64,000 bases of DNA from Mycobacteroides chelonae CCUG 47445 (GCF_001632805.1 NZ_CP007220.1:2418001-2482000), one strand, 5' to 3'; counted from the first letter of the stretch, positions 51,805 through 60,544 are shown. Notes: generated from the sequence alone by a model not told the origin. Made by a program: numbers and translations.

Positions 51805-52470
51805 CTAATGCGTGGAGGCGCCGGGTGCACGTACCACCATGGGTACGGCGGGGAAGTAGGCGGCCATCACCGATCGGGACTTTCGCAAAGCCGCGGTGCC
51901 GTAACCCTTCTTGCGGTGGTCGGGATGGACCCAGATCCGCACGTTCACCTCACCGTCGACCAGCTCACCAAAGACGATGCCGACCTTGCTGGGCCCTTCG
52001 ACGGCGACGAACCAGGCCGCCTCCTCGTCGTCGATGCGCGCGAGAGCTGCTCTCAACTCGTCGTCTACACCCCCGGCCGGGGCGCCGGACCCGTCGCCGG
52101 CCTGGCCGATCTCTTCGGTACGTGCGGCGAAGATGTCGGCATCGGCCTTCCCGGAGAACGGGCGCAGTTCGAGGCTGTCTCCCGAGCTCGCGGGCCGCTC
52201 CATGAGTGTGAAGGTGAGCTGGCTGTTGAGATCCTCGAGCTCGGCTGCGTTCTTGCGGCGCTCATCCTTGGTCAGATGATCGAACGACATCCCCATGACC
52301 GCCTCACCGCCCAGATGCGAGGTTCCCAATAGTGCGGCTATCGCGTCGATCGCGCTCTTTCGGTCATCGGCTTCCACAATCAGGTCAAGCACTTCGTGAC
52401 GCCGTTCGAACGCGCTGGTGAGTGCGTCGGCGATTTCGCGGCGGGTGGCAAGGCGGTCGTGGTCGGTCAT
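51805..52470 (-). CDS. GNAT-family acetyltransferase-like protein
   Basis: This 221-residue protein has an N-terminal helical region (about 1-60) with DALTSAFERRHEVLDLIVEADDRKSAIDAI. This resembles the DNA-gyrase/topoisomerase-IV-type subunit C-terminal linker seen in some GNAT fusions (MSHLGGEAVMGM). The GNAT domain spans about 90-215 with the acetyl-CoA loop VHPDHRKKGYGTAAL, an R/Q-x-x-G-x-G/A variant. The acetyl acceptor is unknown. The ATG at 52470 faces the 244-base region before the RipD-like gene. Confidence 0.8.
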   Translation of the reverse strand: MTDHDRLATRREIADALTSAFERRHEVLDLIVEADDRKSAIDAIAALLGTSHLGGEAVMGMSFDHLTKDERRKNAAELEDLNSQLTFTLMERPASSGDSLELRPFSGKADADIFAARTEEIGQAGDGSGAPAGGVDDELRAALARIDDEEAAWFVAVEGPSKVGIVFGELVDGEVNVRIWVHPDHRKKGYGTAALRKSRSVMAAYFPAVPMVVRAPGASTH

Positions 52471-52714
52471 GGCGCCAGCCTACGACCGGCGGGCCAACCG
52501 CGCTCAAGAAACGTTGAGCGTAAGGGTTGACGTGCGCCGAAGCCCCGTCGCGTATCACCGTTCGGTTACGTTACGACAACTCATTGGCTATGTCGCAGAA
52601 CCTAATTGGGATTAGAAGGGGATGCGGAGGTACAAAGGATCTTGGTGGTCATCGCCGGCCGGAGGGAACCACCCGCGCGTAGAGAATTCGCGGCCGGAGA
52701 GAAGCGACAATCGA
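52471..52714. promoter_or_regulatory. Divergent region, GNAT gene and RipD-like gene
   Basis: This is the longest non-coding stretch (244 bases). It holds GGTTACGTTACG and CTAATTGGGATTAG elements and a GAGAGAAG stretch ahead of the RipD-like ATG. Regulatory sites are likely but not identified. Confidence 0.4.
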
Positions 52715-53269
52715 ATGAAACGCACACACGCCGTCATGCTCGGCATTGCCCTGCTCTTCGCCACCCCGGGCTTGGCCTCGGCCGACGTCCACAAAAGTCC
52801 GGCCGACGCCCAGAAGCTCGTCAACGCGGTGATCGCCAGGGGCCTGTCTCAACGCGGCGTGCCGTTCACGTATGGGGGCGGTAACACCGACGGCCCGACC
52901 ACCAGTACCGACACCACGCCTGCCGCGCCGGAGGCGACCACGAGCCTGCTGGGATTGATTCCCGCTCCGGTGGCCGCGCCTACGCCCAGGGTTCCCGGTT
53001 TCGACGCCTCGGGGCTGATGGTGTACTCCTACGCCGCCGCGGGCATCAAGCTTCCGCGCCGGTCTGGTGATCAGTACAACGCTGGCCGGAAAATCGCTCC
53101 GTCCCAGGCACTTCCGGGGGATCTCATCTTCTACGGCCCCAACGGCAGCCAGAGCGTGACCATGTTCCTGGGGAACAACCTCATGCTGGAGGCGTCCGAA
53201 CCCGCGGTGCAGGTGTCGCAGGTACGGTTCAACGACATGGCCCCCTACCTGGTTCGGGTGATCGAGTAG
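52715..53269 (+). CDS. RipD-like NlpC/P60 protein, catalytic residues lost
   Basis: This 184-residue exported protein has a signal peptide MKRTHAVMLGIALLFATPGLASA and an NlpC/P60 fold. Where active hydrolases have DCSG, this reads FDASGLMVYSYAAAG, so the catalytic Cys is Ala. The region normally HVGIY reads SVTMFLGNN, so the catalytic His is gone too. M. tuberculosis RipD has the same loss and binds peptidoglycan without cutting it. A Thr/Pro-rich insertion at about 65-100 precedes the core. A role in cell-wall binding or regulation is likely. Confidence 0.87.
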   Translation: MKRTHAVMLGIALLFATPGLASADVHKSPADAQKLVNAVIARGLSQRGVPFTYGGGNTDGPTTSTDTTPAAPEATTSLLGLIPAPVAAPTPRVPGFDASGLMVYSYAAAGIKLPRRSGDQYNAGRKIAPSQALPGDLIFYGPNGSQSVTMFLGNNLMLEASEPAVQVSQVRFNDMAPYLVRVIE

Positions 53270-53284
53270 TCACATCGCTGGAGG

Positions 53285-53319
53285 GGCTTTCTGTGCGATC
53301 ACCGCTCGCGCAGAAAGTC
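53285..53319. terminator. Stem-loop between RipD-like and SRPBCC genes
   Basis: CTTTCTGTGCGA (53287-53298) pairs with TCGCGCAGAAAG (53306-53317), one G-U pair, loop of seven. It overlaps the 3' end of the convergent SRPBCC gene. Confidence 0.5.
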
Positions 53320-53754
53320 CTCAATCCGTTCCAGCACAGCGGGCCAACCGACCAGACATAGCTGCCTGAACCGCATCTGGTCGTGGTCATTCGAGTTGAA
53401 TCCGGTCGCCTCGACCGATAGTCGGGTTCCGTCTGCATTCGGGTTGAGGGTCCAACGTGAGTCGATGGAGATCGATCCGTCGCGGGTGGTCATCCGGTAG
53501 GCCAACAGCTCGTCGTCGATAATCTCGGTGAATCGGCCGTCGATCTCTCCGACGAATCCGCTTCCCACGAACGGGAAGACGCTAAACGAGAATGCGAGTC
53601 CCGTCTCGTATTCGGTGGGCCCGAAATCTTTGACCCACTGTCCGAACAACTGTGGCGAAACAAGAATCGACCACACCTGGTGGGCCGGATACGAGTAGTG
53701 GTATTCGAAATTGACAGTAGTGAGGTCCCCGACCTGCTCAGCCACCAACGACAC
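53299..53754 (-). CDS. SRPBCC-fold protein
   Basis: This 151-residue protein of the SRPBCC (START-like) fold has an N-terminal FEYHYSYPAHQVWSILVSPQLFGQWV, typical of a strand and two helices. It also has GEIDGRFTEIIDDELLAYRM, SRWTLNPNADGTRLSVEATGF and a long C-terminal helix. No ligand or partner is evident. The start is GTG. It converges with the RipD-like gene; a stem-loop overlaps its end. Confidence 0.75.
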   Translation of the reverse strand: MSLVAEQVGDLTTVNFEYHYSYPAHQVWSILVSPQLFGQWVKDFGPTEYETGLAFSFSVFPFVGSGFVGEIDGRFTEIIDDELLAYRMTTRDGSISIDSRWTLNPNADGTRLSVEATGFNSNDHDQMRFRQLCLVGWPAVLERIEDFLRER

Positions 53755-53854
53755 CTTTCGTGCGCACTGACCCTGGATGTACCGGACGCAAGTAACCTAG
53801 ACCCAACGCCTCGCCCGCGCGTGATCTTGATCGGGCTGATGGCATCATCGGCGT

Positions 53855-54529
53855 GTGAGCGCGGTTGAGGTGTCGGCTTTTGGGCCCTTCTTCGCCGTCG
53901 AGACCCATGACGCCGGTGATACACCGAGGTCGCCGTGGCGGCCTGTGGCGGAGTTGACCGACGGATCACGCGCGTTGGCGGATCGGATTGAGCGCGTTCG
54001 AAGCAATCTCGCCGCACGGATAGCGGTGAGCCCCGCCGACATCGATCTGCGGGTAGCGGGCTCGGTGGCTCATCTTGGTTTGGTCGCCCGCATCCTGGCA
54101 CCAACCGTCGCCGCAGCGGCATGCGACGAACCTCGAATCTCGCAGCAGCCACACGAGTTGTGGTGGCAGGACGAGCTCGGGGGTCCGTTTCCGCTTTCCG
54201 TGGTCACGCGGATGGGGGAGGGCAGCGTCATCACCGGGTCGGTAGTGGAATCGATCACCGAGGGCGTCATGGAACACACCGGGGTGAGCGACCGCGTCCT
54301 ATGGGGAAACGTCGGATCTGCGGTCAACAGCGCCGCGCGTCTCATCGTCTCGTCGCGACCCGAACTGACCGATGCTGCCCACGAAGTGGCCGACACCTAC
54401 CTCCGCGACCTTCGCGTCGACGACGGCACCCAACGTGCAGGGCCTGATTTCCGGAGACGCAGCTGCTGTCTCATCTATCAGCTCACCGACGACCGTTCCG
54501 CGGTATGCGGCGACTGTGTACTCGGCTAA
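53855..54529 (+). CDS. FhuF-type (2Fe-2S) ferric-reductase-like protein
   Basis: This 224-residue protein ends in C-C-x12-C-x2-C (CCLIYQLTDDRSAVCGDC), the cysteine set of the FhuF-type [2Fe-2S] C-terminal domain. FhuF reduces ferric siderophores in E. coli, where the spacer is ten residues; here it is twelve. The N-terminal body has no clear signature beyond WWQDELGGPFPLSVVTR. It stands alone with no transporter neighbour. A role in siderophore-iron release is likely but inferred. The start is GTG 53855. Confidence 0.78.
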   Translation: MSAVEVSAFGPFFAVETHDAGDTPRSPWRPVAELTDGSRALADRIERVRSNLAARIAVSPADIDLRVAGSVAHLGLVARILAPTVAAAACDEPRISQQPHELWWQDELGGPFPLSVVTRMGEGSVITGSVVESITEGVMEHTGVSDRVLWGNVGSAVNSAARLIVSSRPELTDAAHEVADTYLRDLRVDDGTQRAGPDFRRRSCCLIYQLTDDRSAVCGDCVLG

Positions 54530-54544
54530 CCCACACAGAACCGG

Positions 54545-56026
54545 CTAGGCCAGCTGGTAGGCCTCCAGCGGGAAAGACTCCTGCTCCTTGTACGCGCTGG
54601 CCGTGGATGTCGGACGCAGCAGCGCGGCCTCACCGTGCTGGTTGAAGTAGTAGCTTCGTGCCGTTTGGCAGCTGCCGAGATAGAACACCGAATTGTCCAG
54701 GTTGCCGACCATGCGGTTCAGGAACTCGGTGTTGGCCTCGTCGGTGACCTCGAAGGTTTCGGTGCCGGTGCGCGCCATCTCGCCAAAGAGCCGCTTGATG
54801 TGCCGCATCTGGGACTCGATGGTGTCGAAGTAGGACAACCCGCTGTAGGAGTACGGCCCGTTGAGCGTGAGCAGATTCGGGAACTTGGGCACCGCGATAC
54901 CTTCGAATGCCTGGAAGCGATTGTCCCGCCAGAACTTCCCGAGGTTGTAGTCCTCACGACCGACTACCTCGAACGCGGGGAAGGCTGATTCCCACAGATT
55001 GAAACCGGTGGCCAGGACCAGGGTGTCGATGACCGTCTTGCGACCGTCCGCGGTGACGATGCCGTCCGGCTCGATCCGCTCGATCGATGCCGTCTCCAGG
55101 CTGACGTTCTTCTTACTGAAGGCCCGGAAGTACGTGTTCGAGAATGTCGGACGCTTGCAGCCGAAGTCGTAGTCGGGTGTCAGCTTGCGGCGCAGCTCGC
55201 GATCGCGCACCTGCGCGAACAAATGCGCCCTGGCCAGCATCGCGGCCCCGTTGTTGGCCTGCCGGAACTGGCGGAAATGCAGCACTCCGCCCACCATGAT
55301 CACTTCAAGGATTGCCGAACCCACCGTGCGAGCGATCTTTTGGGTGCGTGGCACCTTCGCGAAAAGCTTCTTGATCACACCGGGGACCTTCGCGTCGGCC
55401 TTGGGCACGACCCAGATCGGGGTGCGTTGGTACACCGTCAGGTGCTGCGCGTCCTTGGCCAGCTCAGGGATGAGCTGAACGGCGGTGGCGCCGGTGCCGA
55501 TCAGGCCGATCTTGTGGCCCGCGGCCCGATAACTGTTGTCCCACTTGGTGGTGTGGATGACCTTGCCGGCGAAGGACTCGATACCCGCAATATCGGGCAT
55601 CTTGGGCTGAGACAGGTATCCGGTGGCCGTCAGGAGGTATTTACCGGTGAGGGTCTCACCAGACTCGGTGGCCACAACCCAGTGTTGCCCTTCCTCGTCC
55701 CAGCGTGCACCCGACACCGGGGTGTTGAACCGCATGTACTTGCGCAGGTCGTGCTTCTCGGCCACGTGGGCGGCGTACTGCTTGAGTTCGGAACCCGGAG
55801 CGAACAAACGCGACCAGTAGGGATTCGGCTCGAAGGAGTACGAATAGGTCGCCGAAGGGATGTCGACAGCCAGGCCGGGGTAATGGTTGACGTGCCAGGT
55901 ACCGCCCAAATCATCCTCGCGATCCAGGATCGCAAGGTTGGTCAGGCCCAGCTCCTTGAGCTGGATCGCCGCGCCCATCCCGCCGAAACCGGCCCCGACG
56001 ATGACGGCGTCAAACTGCGTTGTCAT
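54545..56026 (-). CDS. Flavin-containing (Baeyer-Villiger-type) monooxygenase
   Basis: This 493-residue NAD(P)H- and FAD-dependent monooxygenase has FAD motif GAGFGGMG at 11-18, the fingerprint FAGKVIHTTKW (FxGxxxHxxxW) near 150 and a second Rossmann motif GLIGTGATAVQLIP. It also has the C-terminal LATGFNLW (ATG motif). The first 40 residues place it in the EthA/BVMO-like group common in mycobacteria. Substrates are probably ketones or sulfur compounds. The upstream 17-bp palindrome suggests a repressor site, though no TetR gene is adjacent. Confidence 0.89.
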   Translation of the reverse strand: MTTQFDAVIVGAGFGGMGAAIQLKELGLTNLAILDREDDLGGTWHVNHYPGLAVDIPSATYSYSFEPNPYWSRLFAPGSELKQYAAHVAEKHDLRKYMRFNTPVSGARWDEEGQHWVVATESGETLTGKYLLTATGYLSQPKMPDIAGIESFAGKVIHTTKWDNSYRAAGHKIGLIGTGATAVQLIPELAKDAQHLTVYQRTPIWVVPKADAKVPGVIKKLFAKVPRTQKIARTVGSAILEVIMVGGVLHFRQFRQANNGAAMLARAHLFAQVRDRELRRKLTPDYDFGCKRPTFSNTYFRAFSKKNVSLETASIERIEPDGIVTADGRKTVIDTLVLATGFNLWESAFPAFEVVGREDYNLGKFWRDNRFQAFEGIAVPKFPNLLTLNGPYSYSGLSYFDTIESQMRHIKRLFGEMARTGTETFEVTDEANTEFLNRMVGNLDNSVFYLGSCQTARSYYFNQHGEAALLRPTSTASAYKEQESFPLEAYQLA

Positions 56027-56107
56027 GTCCCAATGCTAGCCGCGACGTCCGAGAAATGGTCCGCCTGTCTAGATGTGCTCCACGCCACATGAAACGTAGT
56101 GTACATA

Positions 56108-56124
56108 ATGACACACTGTGTCAT
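56108..56124. promoter_or_regulatory. 17-bp palindrome between monooxygenase and small exported protein
   Basis: ATGACACA-C-TGTGTCAT is perfect with a single central base. It lies 82 bases before the monooxygenase start and 34 bases before the divergent small gene. It has the form of a TetR or similar operator and could control both genes. Confidence 0.55.
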
Positions 56125-56157
56125 ACAGTGGACTCAACCCGAGAGGAGCACCGTCGC

Positions 56158-56514
56158 ATGATCACCGAATGCACAGTTCAAGGTGTCAAAACGCTCGTCA
56201 GGGTGGTGTCCTCGGCCGGGTTCCTCGCCGCGGCGGTAATCACGGCGGTAGTTCTTACGGAACCCCCGCTGGCCGCTGCAGGCCCAGCCGCCGTCGGCGG
56301 CGCCCAAGGGGTCATCGACATGCTCACCTCCGAGGGGTACCGCGTCATCGTCACCAAGACGGGCGGACGGGACATCGAGGACTGCACAATTCGATCTGTA
56401 TTTACCCAAACGCCGGTGCAGCACCAGCACACGAGCGATATCAGGCCGTCCCCAGGTCGCGATGGGGAAGCCCCTGATTACAAGATCGCCTACGTCACCC
56501 TCAACTGCGCGTAG
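56158..56514 (+). CDS. Small exported protein of unknown function
   Basis: This 118-residue protein has a hydrophobic segment VVSSAGFLAAAVITAVVLTEPPLAAAG (signal peptide, cleavage near 42) and a short mature domain. That domain has GAQGVIDMLTSEGYRVIVTKTGG, EDCTIRSV and ending YVTLNC, with two cysteines for a disulfide. Similar mycobacterial proteins are annotated hypothetical. The ATG at 56158 has AGGAG about nine bases upstream. The 17-bp dyad before it suggests shared control with the divergent monooxygenase. Confidence 0.7.
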   Translation: MITECTVQGVKTLVRVVSSAGFLAAAVITAVVLTEPPLAAAGPAAVGGAQGVIDMLTSEGYRVIVTKTGGRDIEDCTIRSVFTQTPVQHQHTSDIRPSPGRDGEAPDYKIAYVTLNCA

Positions 56515-56532
56515 GCGAAGCACGCTCGTGAC

Positions 56533-57189
56533 TCAGCGGAGAAAGACGGGAATTCTGTTCCCGTCGGTTCCCAAGGCCGCGGCTTGCGCGGCGGTTGGGG
56601 AGCGGCGCCCCGTTCCGATCAATAGGGCATCGGTATCCGACAGTGCCGCGGGAATCTTGTATCCGGCGATCTGCTCCACCATCTGACGTGCACGTGAAAG
56701 CCCGGCGGCGGGTGGGGCTGCCGCGTCGGGCAGATACGCGACAAGGTCGAGATGATGCAATGTCCACTCCAGGACGTAGGCATCCAGGTAATCGCCCACG
56801 GTGAGAACCTGGCCCTTGGTGGCGATGCACTGATCGCGAGGGGCGAGGACCGCAGCGCGCCCCGCAGCGGCACCCAGGTCATCCAGGTGAAAGGTGAGCA
56901 GGCTCGGCTCCCGGTAGGCGGCGGCCAACCGGACGATTAGCGCATCGAGGGCGTCGTCTCCGGCCGGGGGCGCATCGAGGACTTCCCAGTAGGTCAGCGC
57001 ATCGCGCGTCGGTGGTTCCGCACTGGGAGTTGCCAGGGTTATCAGCACGTCTTGGGCATCGATGATCAGATGGCACACCAGGTCGCGCACGAGCCAGCCC
57101 GCGCAGCCCGAAGGCCGGGTAAATGCCTGGCCCGGCAGATCGGCGACAGCGGCGCGCAGAGCTGCCCAGGTGTGGGTGAAGAGGTCCAC
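56533..57189 (-). CDS. Maleylpyruvate-isomerase-type (mycothiol/DinB-fold) protein
   Basis: This 218-residue DinB-fold protein has a first helix FTHTWAALRAAVADLP, the metal-type segment GCAGWLVRDLVCHLIIDAQD (His) and a later LEWTLHHLDLVAYLPD (His-His-x-Asp). That resembles mycothiol-dependent maleylpyruvate isomerases (MDMPI_N). The substrate is unknown. The start is GTG 57189 with no strong ribosome site. It is divergent from the membrane protein gene. Confidence 0.75.
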   Translation of the reverse strand: MDLFTHTWAALRAAVADLPGQAFTRPSGCAGWLVRDLVCHLIIDAQDVLITLATPSAEPPTRDALTYWEVLDAPPAGDDALDALIVRLAAAYREPSLLTFHLDDLGAAAGRAAVLAPRDQCIATKGQVLTVGDYLDAYVLEWTLHHLDLVAYLPDAAAPPAAGLSRARQMVEQIAGYKIPAALSDTDALLIGTGRRSPTAAQAAALGTDGNRIPVFLR

Positions 57190-57284
57190 CGCCGGAAAGT
57201 AGCAGCACGACAAGTGGTACGGAACTCCCGCGCCACCGCATCCGACCTCTAGTCTCAGAGATGTTCGAATTTGGGAGGCATTGA

Positions 57285-57770
57285 GTGAGGACGCAGCGCC
57301 ACGACGACGTTGGGCTTGAGGACACGCTGCGCGCGATCGAGCGCGGTGTGCTTGAGGACGTCTGGATGAGCAGGCCGCGACGCTGGACCGCGCTTGCGGC
57401 CGCCATCGTCCTGGGTGTGGCCGCGGCAAGTCGCTGGTCAAACCTCGGTGCGCAGGCCAGCCCGTCGCTACATGTCGATGCCGTGGTGCCCGGGACGTCC
57501 ATCATGTTTGTGGCGGCGTGCCTTGTTTCGCTCGTAGCTCTGCGCCGGAGGCACTTCCGGTGGTGCTGCGCGGCGGCGTACACCGCCGCGCTGAGCACCG
57601 TGACAAGTCTGGCCGCGCTGTGGTGGCATCAGACGGCGGACGGGTCCGATCCGTTGATGTGGACGCTGCTCGCTACTGTCGCGTCCGCCACGCTGACGGT
57701 CACCTGGCTCGCGACGATTCTTACCCCGCTAGAGGACTCACAGCCCGATATGCGGGCCGGTAGCCACTAG
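57285..57770 (+). CDS. Membrane protein of unknown function
   Basis: This 161-residue protein has a charged N-terminus and about four hydrophobic segments (WTALAAAIVLGVAAASRW, TSIMFVAACLVSLVAL, CCAAAYTAALSTVTSLAALWW and WTLLATVASATLTVTWLATIL). There is no family match I can name. The GTG has GGGAGG at a good distance. It stands alone between the DinB-fold gene and the MFS gene, in its own transcription unit or leading into the MFS gene (69 bases). Confidence 0.7.
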   Translation: MRTQRHDDVGLEDTLRAIERGVLEDVWMSRPRRWTALAAAIVLGVAAASRWSNLGAQASPSLHVDAVVPGTSIMFVAACLVSLVALRRRHFRWCCAAAYTAALSTVTSLAALWWHQTADGSDPLMWTLLATVASATLTVTWLATILTPLEDSQPDMRAGSH

Positions 57771-57839
57771 CCGCACGGCTGAAATCCCGCCGAGCACAAA
57801 GGTTCCCACTGCCGATCCGGTAATGCACCGTGGCATCAC

Positions 57840-59177
57840 GTGACTACCACCAGCGCGGCACCTGCCGTCCACGCGGGTGGGCCGGCCCTGAGTGGCGGTC
57901 CCGGCGCCCGCACCGTCGCGCTGAGCTGCATGGTCGGCACCACCATCGAGTGGTACGACTTTTACCTCTACGCGACGGCCGCGGCGCTTGTCCTCAAACC
58001 CCTGTTCTTCCCGACCGTCTCATCGACGGCCGGCACGCTGGCCTCGTTCGCCACCTACGCGGCGGGGTTCGGTGCGCGCCCAGTGGGTGCCGTCATCGCC
58101 GGACACCTGGGTGACCGGCTGGGGCGCAAGGCCGTTCTCGTTGGGGCGCTGCTGCTCATGGGCATTGCCACCGCATTGATCGGCGCGCTGCCGACCTATG
58201 CCGACGCGGGAGTTCTGGCGCCGGGCGCACTGGCGGCGCTACGGGTGTTGCAGGGGCTCGCGGCCGGGGCAGAATGGGGTGGCGCCGCCCTCCTGTCCGT
58301 TGAACACGCCCCGCCCGGCCATCGGGGACTGTTCGGCAGCTTCACCCAATTGGGCTCACCGGCGGGAATGCTCTTGGCTACGGGGGTATTCGGTCTCACC
58401 CGATCACTTGCCGGACCGGAGGCGTTCCTTGCCTGGGGCTGGCGCCTCCCGTTCTTGAGCAGCGTCATCTTGGTGGCCGTCGGCCTGGCGATCAGATTGC
58501 GTCTGAGCGACTCGGCGGACTTCCGGCGGCTACGTGACCGAGGCGAGCTCGCGCGGCTGCCTGTCGTGGAAGTCCTGCGTACGCAGCCCCGTAATGTGCT
58601 GTTGACCAGCGGCTTACGGTTGTCGCAAATCGCCTTGTTCGTGCTGCTGACCACCTACTCGCTCACCTACCTGCAAGACGTATTCGGGAAGGACAGCCAG
58701 GTCGGATTGACTGCCGTGTTGATCGCCTCGGCGATCGGCATCGTGAGCACGCCGGCGTGGTCCGCACTCTCGGACAGGATCGGCCGACGCCCGCTTTACC
58801 TGTTCGGAGCCGCGGCCGGACCGGTGGCGTTGACGCTGTTCTTCCTGGCCGCCGCAAGCGGTTCAACGGTTCTCGTGGTGCTCTCAATTATCTTCGGGAT
58901 CAACGTTGTTCACGACGCCATGTATGGGCCGCAGGCCGCATGGTTCGCCGAATTGTTCGACACCCGTGTCCGATACAGCGGGGCGTCGCTGGGCTATCAG
59001 ATCGGTGCGGTGCTATCCGGTGGATTCGCTCCGCTGATCGCCGCGGCACTGCTGGCTGTCAACCATGGCAACCCATGGCTCATCGTCGTCTACTACCTGG
59101 TGCTCGCCGCACTCACGTTCGCCTCCGCACACGCCGCCCGTGAGACCTATCGCGACAAGATCGGGGCCTCTCGATGA
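57840..59177 (+). CDS. MFS transporter (metabolite:H+ symporter type)
   Basis: This 445-residue major-facilitator protein has about twelve membrane helices. GTTIEWYDFYLYATAAALVL and GHLGDRLGRKAVLVGALLLMG (motif A) place it in the MHS family near ShiA, ProP and KgtP, which import small organic acids, betaines or aromatic acids. FAELFDTRVRYSGASLGYQIG is another MHS signature. The start is GTG. The stop overlaps the LLM monooxygenase ATG by four bases, so it probably imports that enzyme's substrate. Confidence 0.9.
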   Translation: MTTTSAAPAVHAGGPALSGGPGARTVALSCMVGTTIEWYDFYLYATAAALVLKPLFFPTVSSTAGTLASFATYAAGFGARPVGAVIAGHLGDRLGRKAVLVGALLLMGIATALIGALPTYADAGVLAPGALAALRVLQGLAAGAEWGGAALLSVEHAPPGHRGLFGSFTQLGSPAGMLLATGVFGLTRSLAGPEAFLAWGWRLPFLSSVILVAVGLAIRLRLSDSADFRRLRDRGELARLPVVEVLRTQPRNVLLTSGLRLSQIALFVLLTTYSLTYLQDVFGKDSQVGLTAVLIASAIGIVSTPAWSALSDRIGRRPLYLFGAAAGPVALTLFFLAAASGSTVLVVLSIIFGINVVHDAMYGPQAAWFAELFDTRVRYSGASLGYQIGAVLSGGFAPLIAAALLAVNHGNPWLIVVYYLVLAALTFASAHAARETYRDKIGASR

Positions 59178-60544
59178 GCCGGATTTACCTCAATGCCTTC
59201 GATATGGCATGTGTCGGCCACCAATCACCTGGCCTGTGGCGACATCCCGAGGATCAGGGACATCGATACCGCACGCTGAGCTATTGGACCGAACTCGCCC
59301 GGTCACTCGAGACCGGCGGATTTGACCTGTTGTTCCTGGCCGATGTGCTGGGCGCGTATGACGTGTACGGAGGTTCTCGCGATGCGGCCGTGGTCGACGC
59401 GGCACAGTTCCCGGTGAATGACCCGTCGTTGGCCGTATCGGCGATGGCGGCGGTGACCGAGACATTGGGATTCGGGATCACGCTGTCGCTTACCTACGAG
59501 CAGCCGTATGCCTTGGCGCGCCGCCTCTCGACACTCGATCACCTCACCGAGGGGCGGGTGGCATGGAACATTGTCACATCGTATTTAGACAGTGCAGCAA
59601 GGAATTTAGGACTGGACTCTCAAATACCGCATGACCGGCGCTACGACATCGCCGACGAGTACCTCCAGGTCTGTTACAAGCTGTGGGAAGGTTCGTGGGA
59701 GGACGGTGCCGTGGTGCATGACAGGGCGCGAGGTGTCTTCACCGACCCGGCCAAGGTCCATGACATCGCGCACCGGGGAAGGTATTTCACCGTTCCTGGG
59801 CCATTTCTGTGCGAACCCTCGCCGCAGCGCACACCGGTGTTGTTCCAGGCGGGTGCCTCGGCGCGGGGAATTCAATTCGCGGCCGCTCATGCCGAAGCGG
59901 TGTTCGTATCGGGTCCGACGCCGCAGGTCGTGCGCGGACCCGTGCGGGCGCTGCGCGAAGCCGCAGCGGGATTGGGCCGCGACCCGCGGTCCATCAAGGT
60001 TTTCACCATGGTGACGCCGATCGTCGCCGAGACGCGGGATCTGGCGATCACCAAGCTGCATGAGTACCGCCAATATGTCAGCCCCGCAGGTGCATTGGCA
60101 CTATTCGGTGGATGGACGGGAGTTGATCTGGCTGGGCTCGCGCCAGACGAGGCGCTGCGGCATGTGGAGACCGATGCCAACCGTTCCGCGCTGGCCTCGT
60201 TCACGAAGGATCCGAACCGTACCTGGACGGCCGGTGAACTTGCCCAGGAAATCGGGATCGGCGGGCGTGGGCCGGTTCTCGTCGGTTCTGCCGCCGACAT
60301 CGCCGACGACTTGGAACGCTGGGTCGATGACGCCGATGTCGACGGGTTCAATGTCGCGTATGTGACGACACCCGGGACCTTCGTCGATTTCGCCCGCTTC
60401 GTGGTGCCTGAGCTTCGCCGCCGTGTCCGGGTGCCGCATCGGCGGGAAAAGCTCAGTCTGCGTGAACATCTCGGTGGCCGCGGGCCTTATCTGTCCGACG
60501 GACACCCGGGCCGGTCGCACCGTCGAGCAGCGCTACCCGGCTGA
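59174..60544 (+). CDS. LLM flavin-dependent monooxygenase (NtaA/SnaA/DmoA-like)
   Basis: This 456-residue FMN-dependent monooxygenase is of the NtaA/SnaA/SoxA/DmoA group, which breaks down nitrilotriacetate, dimethyl sulfide, dibenzothiophene sulfone and similar compounds. IYLNAFDMACVGHQSPGLWRHPEDQG at the start, LLFLADVLGAYDVYG, GRVAWNIVTSYLDSAARNLG and LFQAGASARGIQFAAAHAEAVFVSG are classical for this group. It needs a separate flavin reductase, not seen nearby. It overlaps the MFS gene, suggesting uptake and oxidation of the same compound. Confidence 0.9.
   Translation: MSRIYLNAFDMACVGHQSPGLWRHPEDQGHRYRTLSYWTELARSLETGGFDLLFLADVLGAYDVYGGSRDAAVVDAAQFPVNDPSLAVSAMAAVTETLGFGITLSLTYEQPYALARRLSTLDHLTEGRVAWNIVTSYLDSAARNLGLDSQIPHDRRYDIADEYLQVCYKLWEGSWEDGAVVHDRARGVFTDPAKVHDIAHRGRYFTVPGPFLCEPSPQRTPVLFQAGASARGIQFAAAHAEAVFVSGPTPQVVRGPVRALREAAAGLGRDPRSIKVFTMVTPIVAETRDLAITKLHEYRQYVSPAGALALFGGWTGVDLAGLAPDEALRHVETDANRSALASFTKDPNRTWTAGELAQEIGIGGRGPVLVGSAADIADDLERWVDDADVDGFNVAYVTTPGTFVDFARFVVPELRRRVRVPHRREKLSLREHLGGRGPYLSDGHPGRSHRRAALPG

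Noticed and set aside
52560..52580. GTTACG repeats resembling MtrA sites before the RipD-like gene
   Set aside because: Spacing and orientation do not match a motif I can state with confidence.
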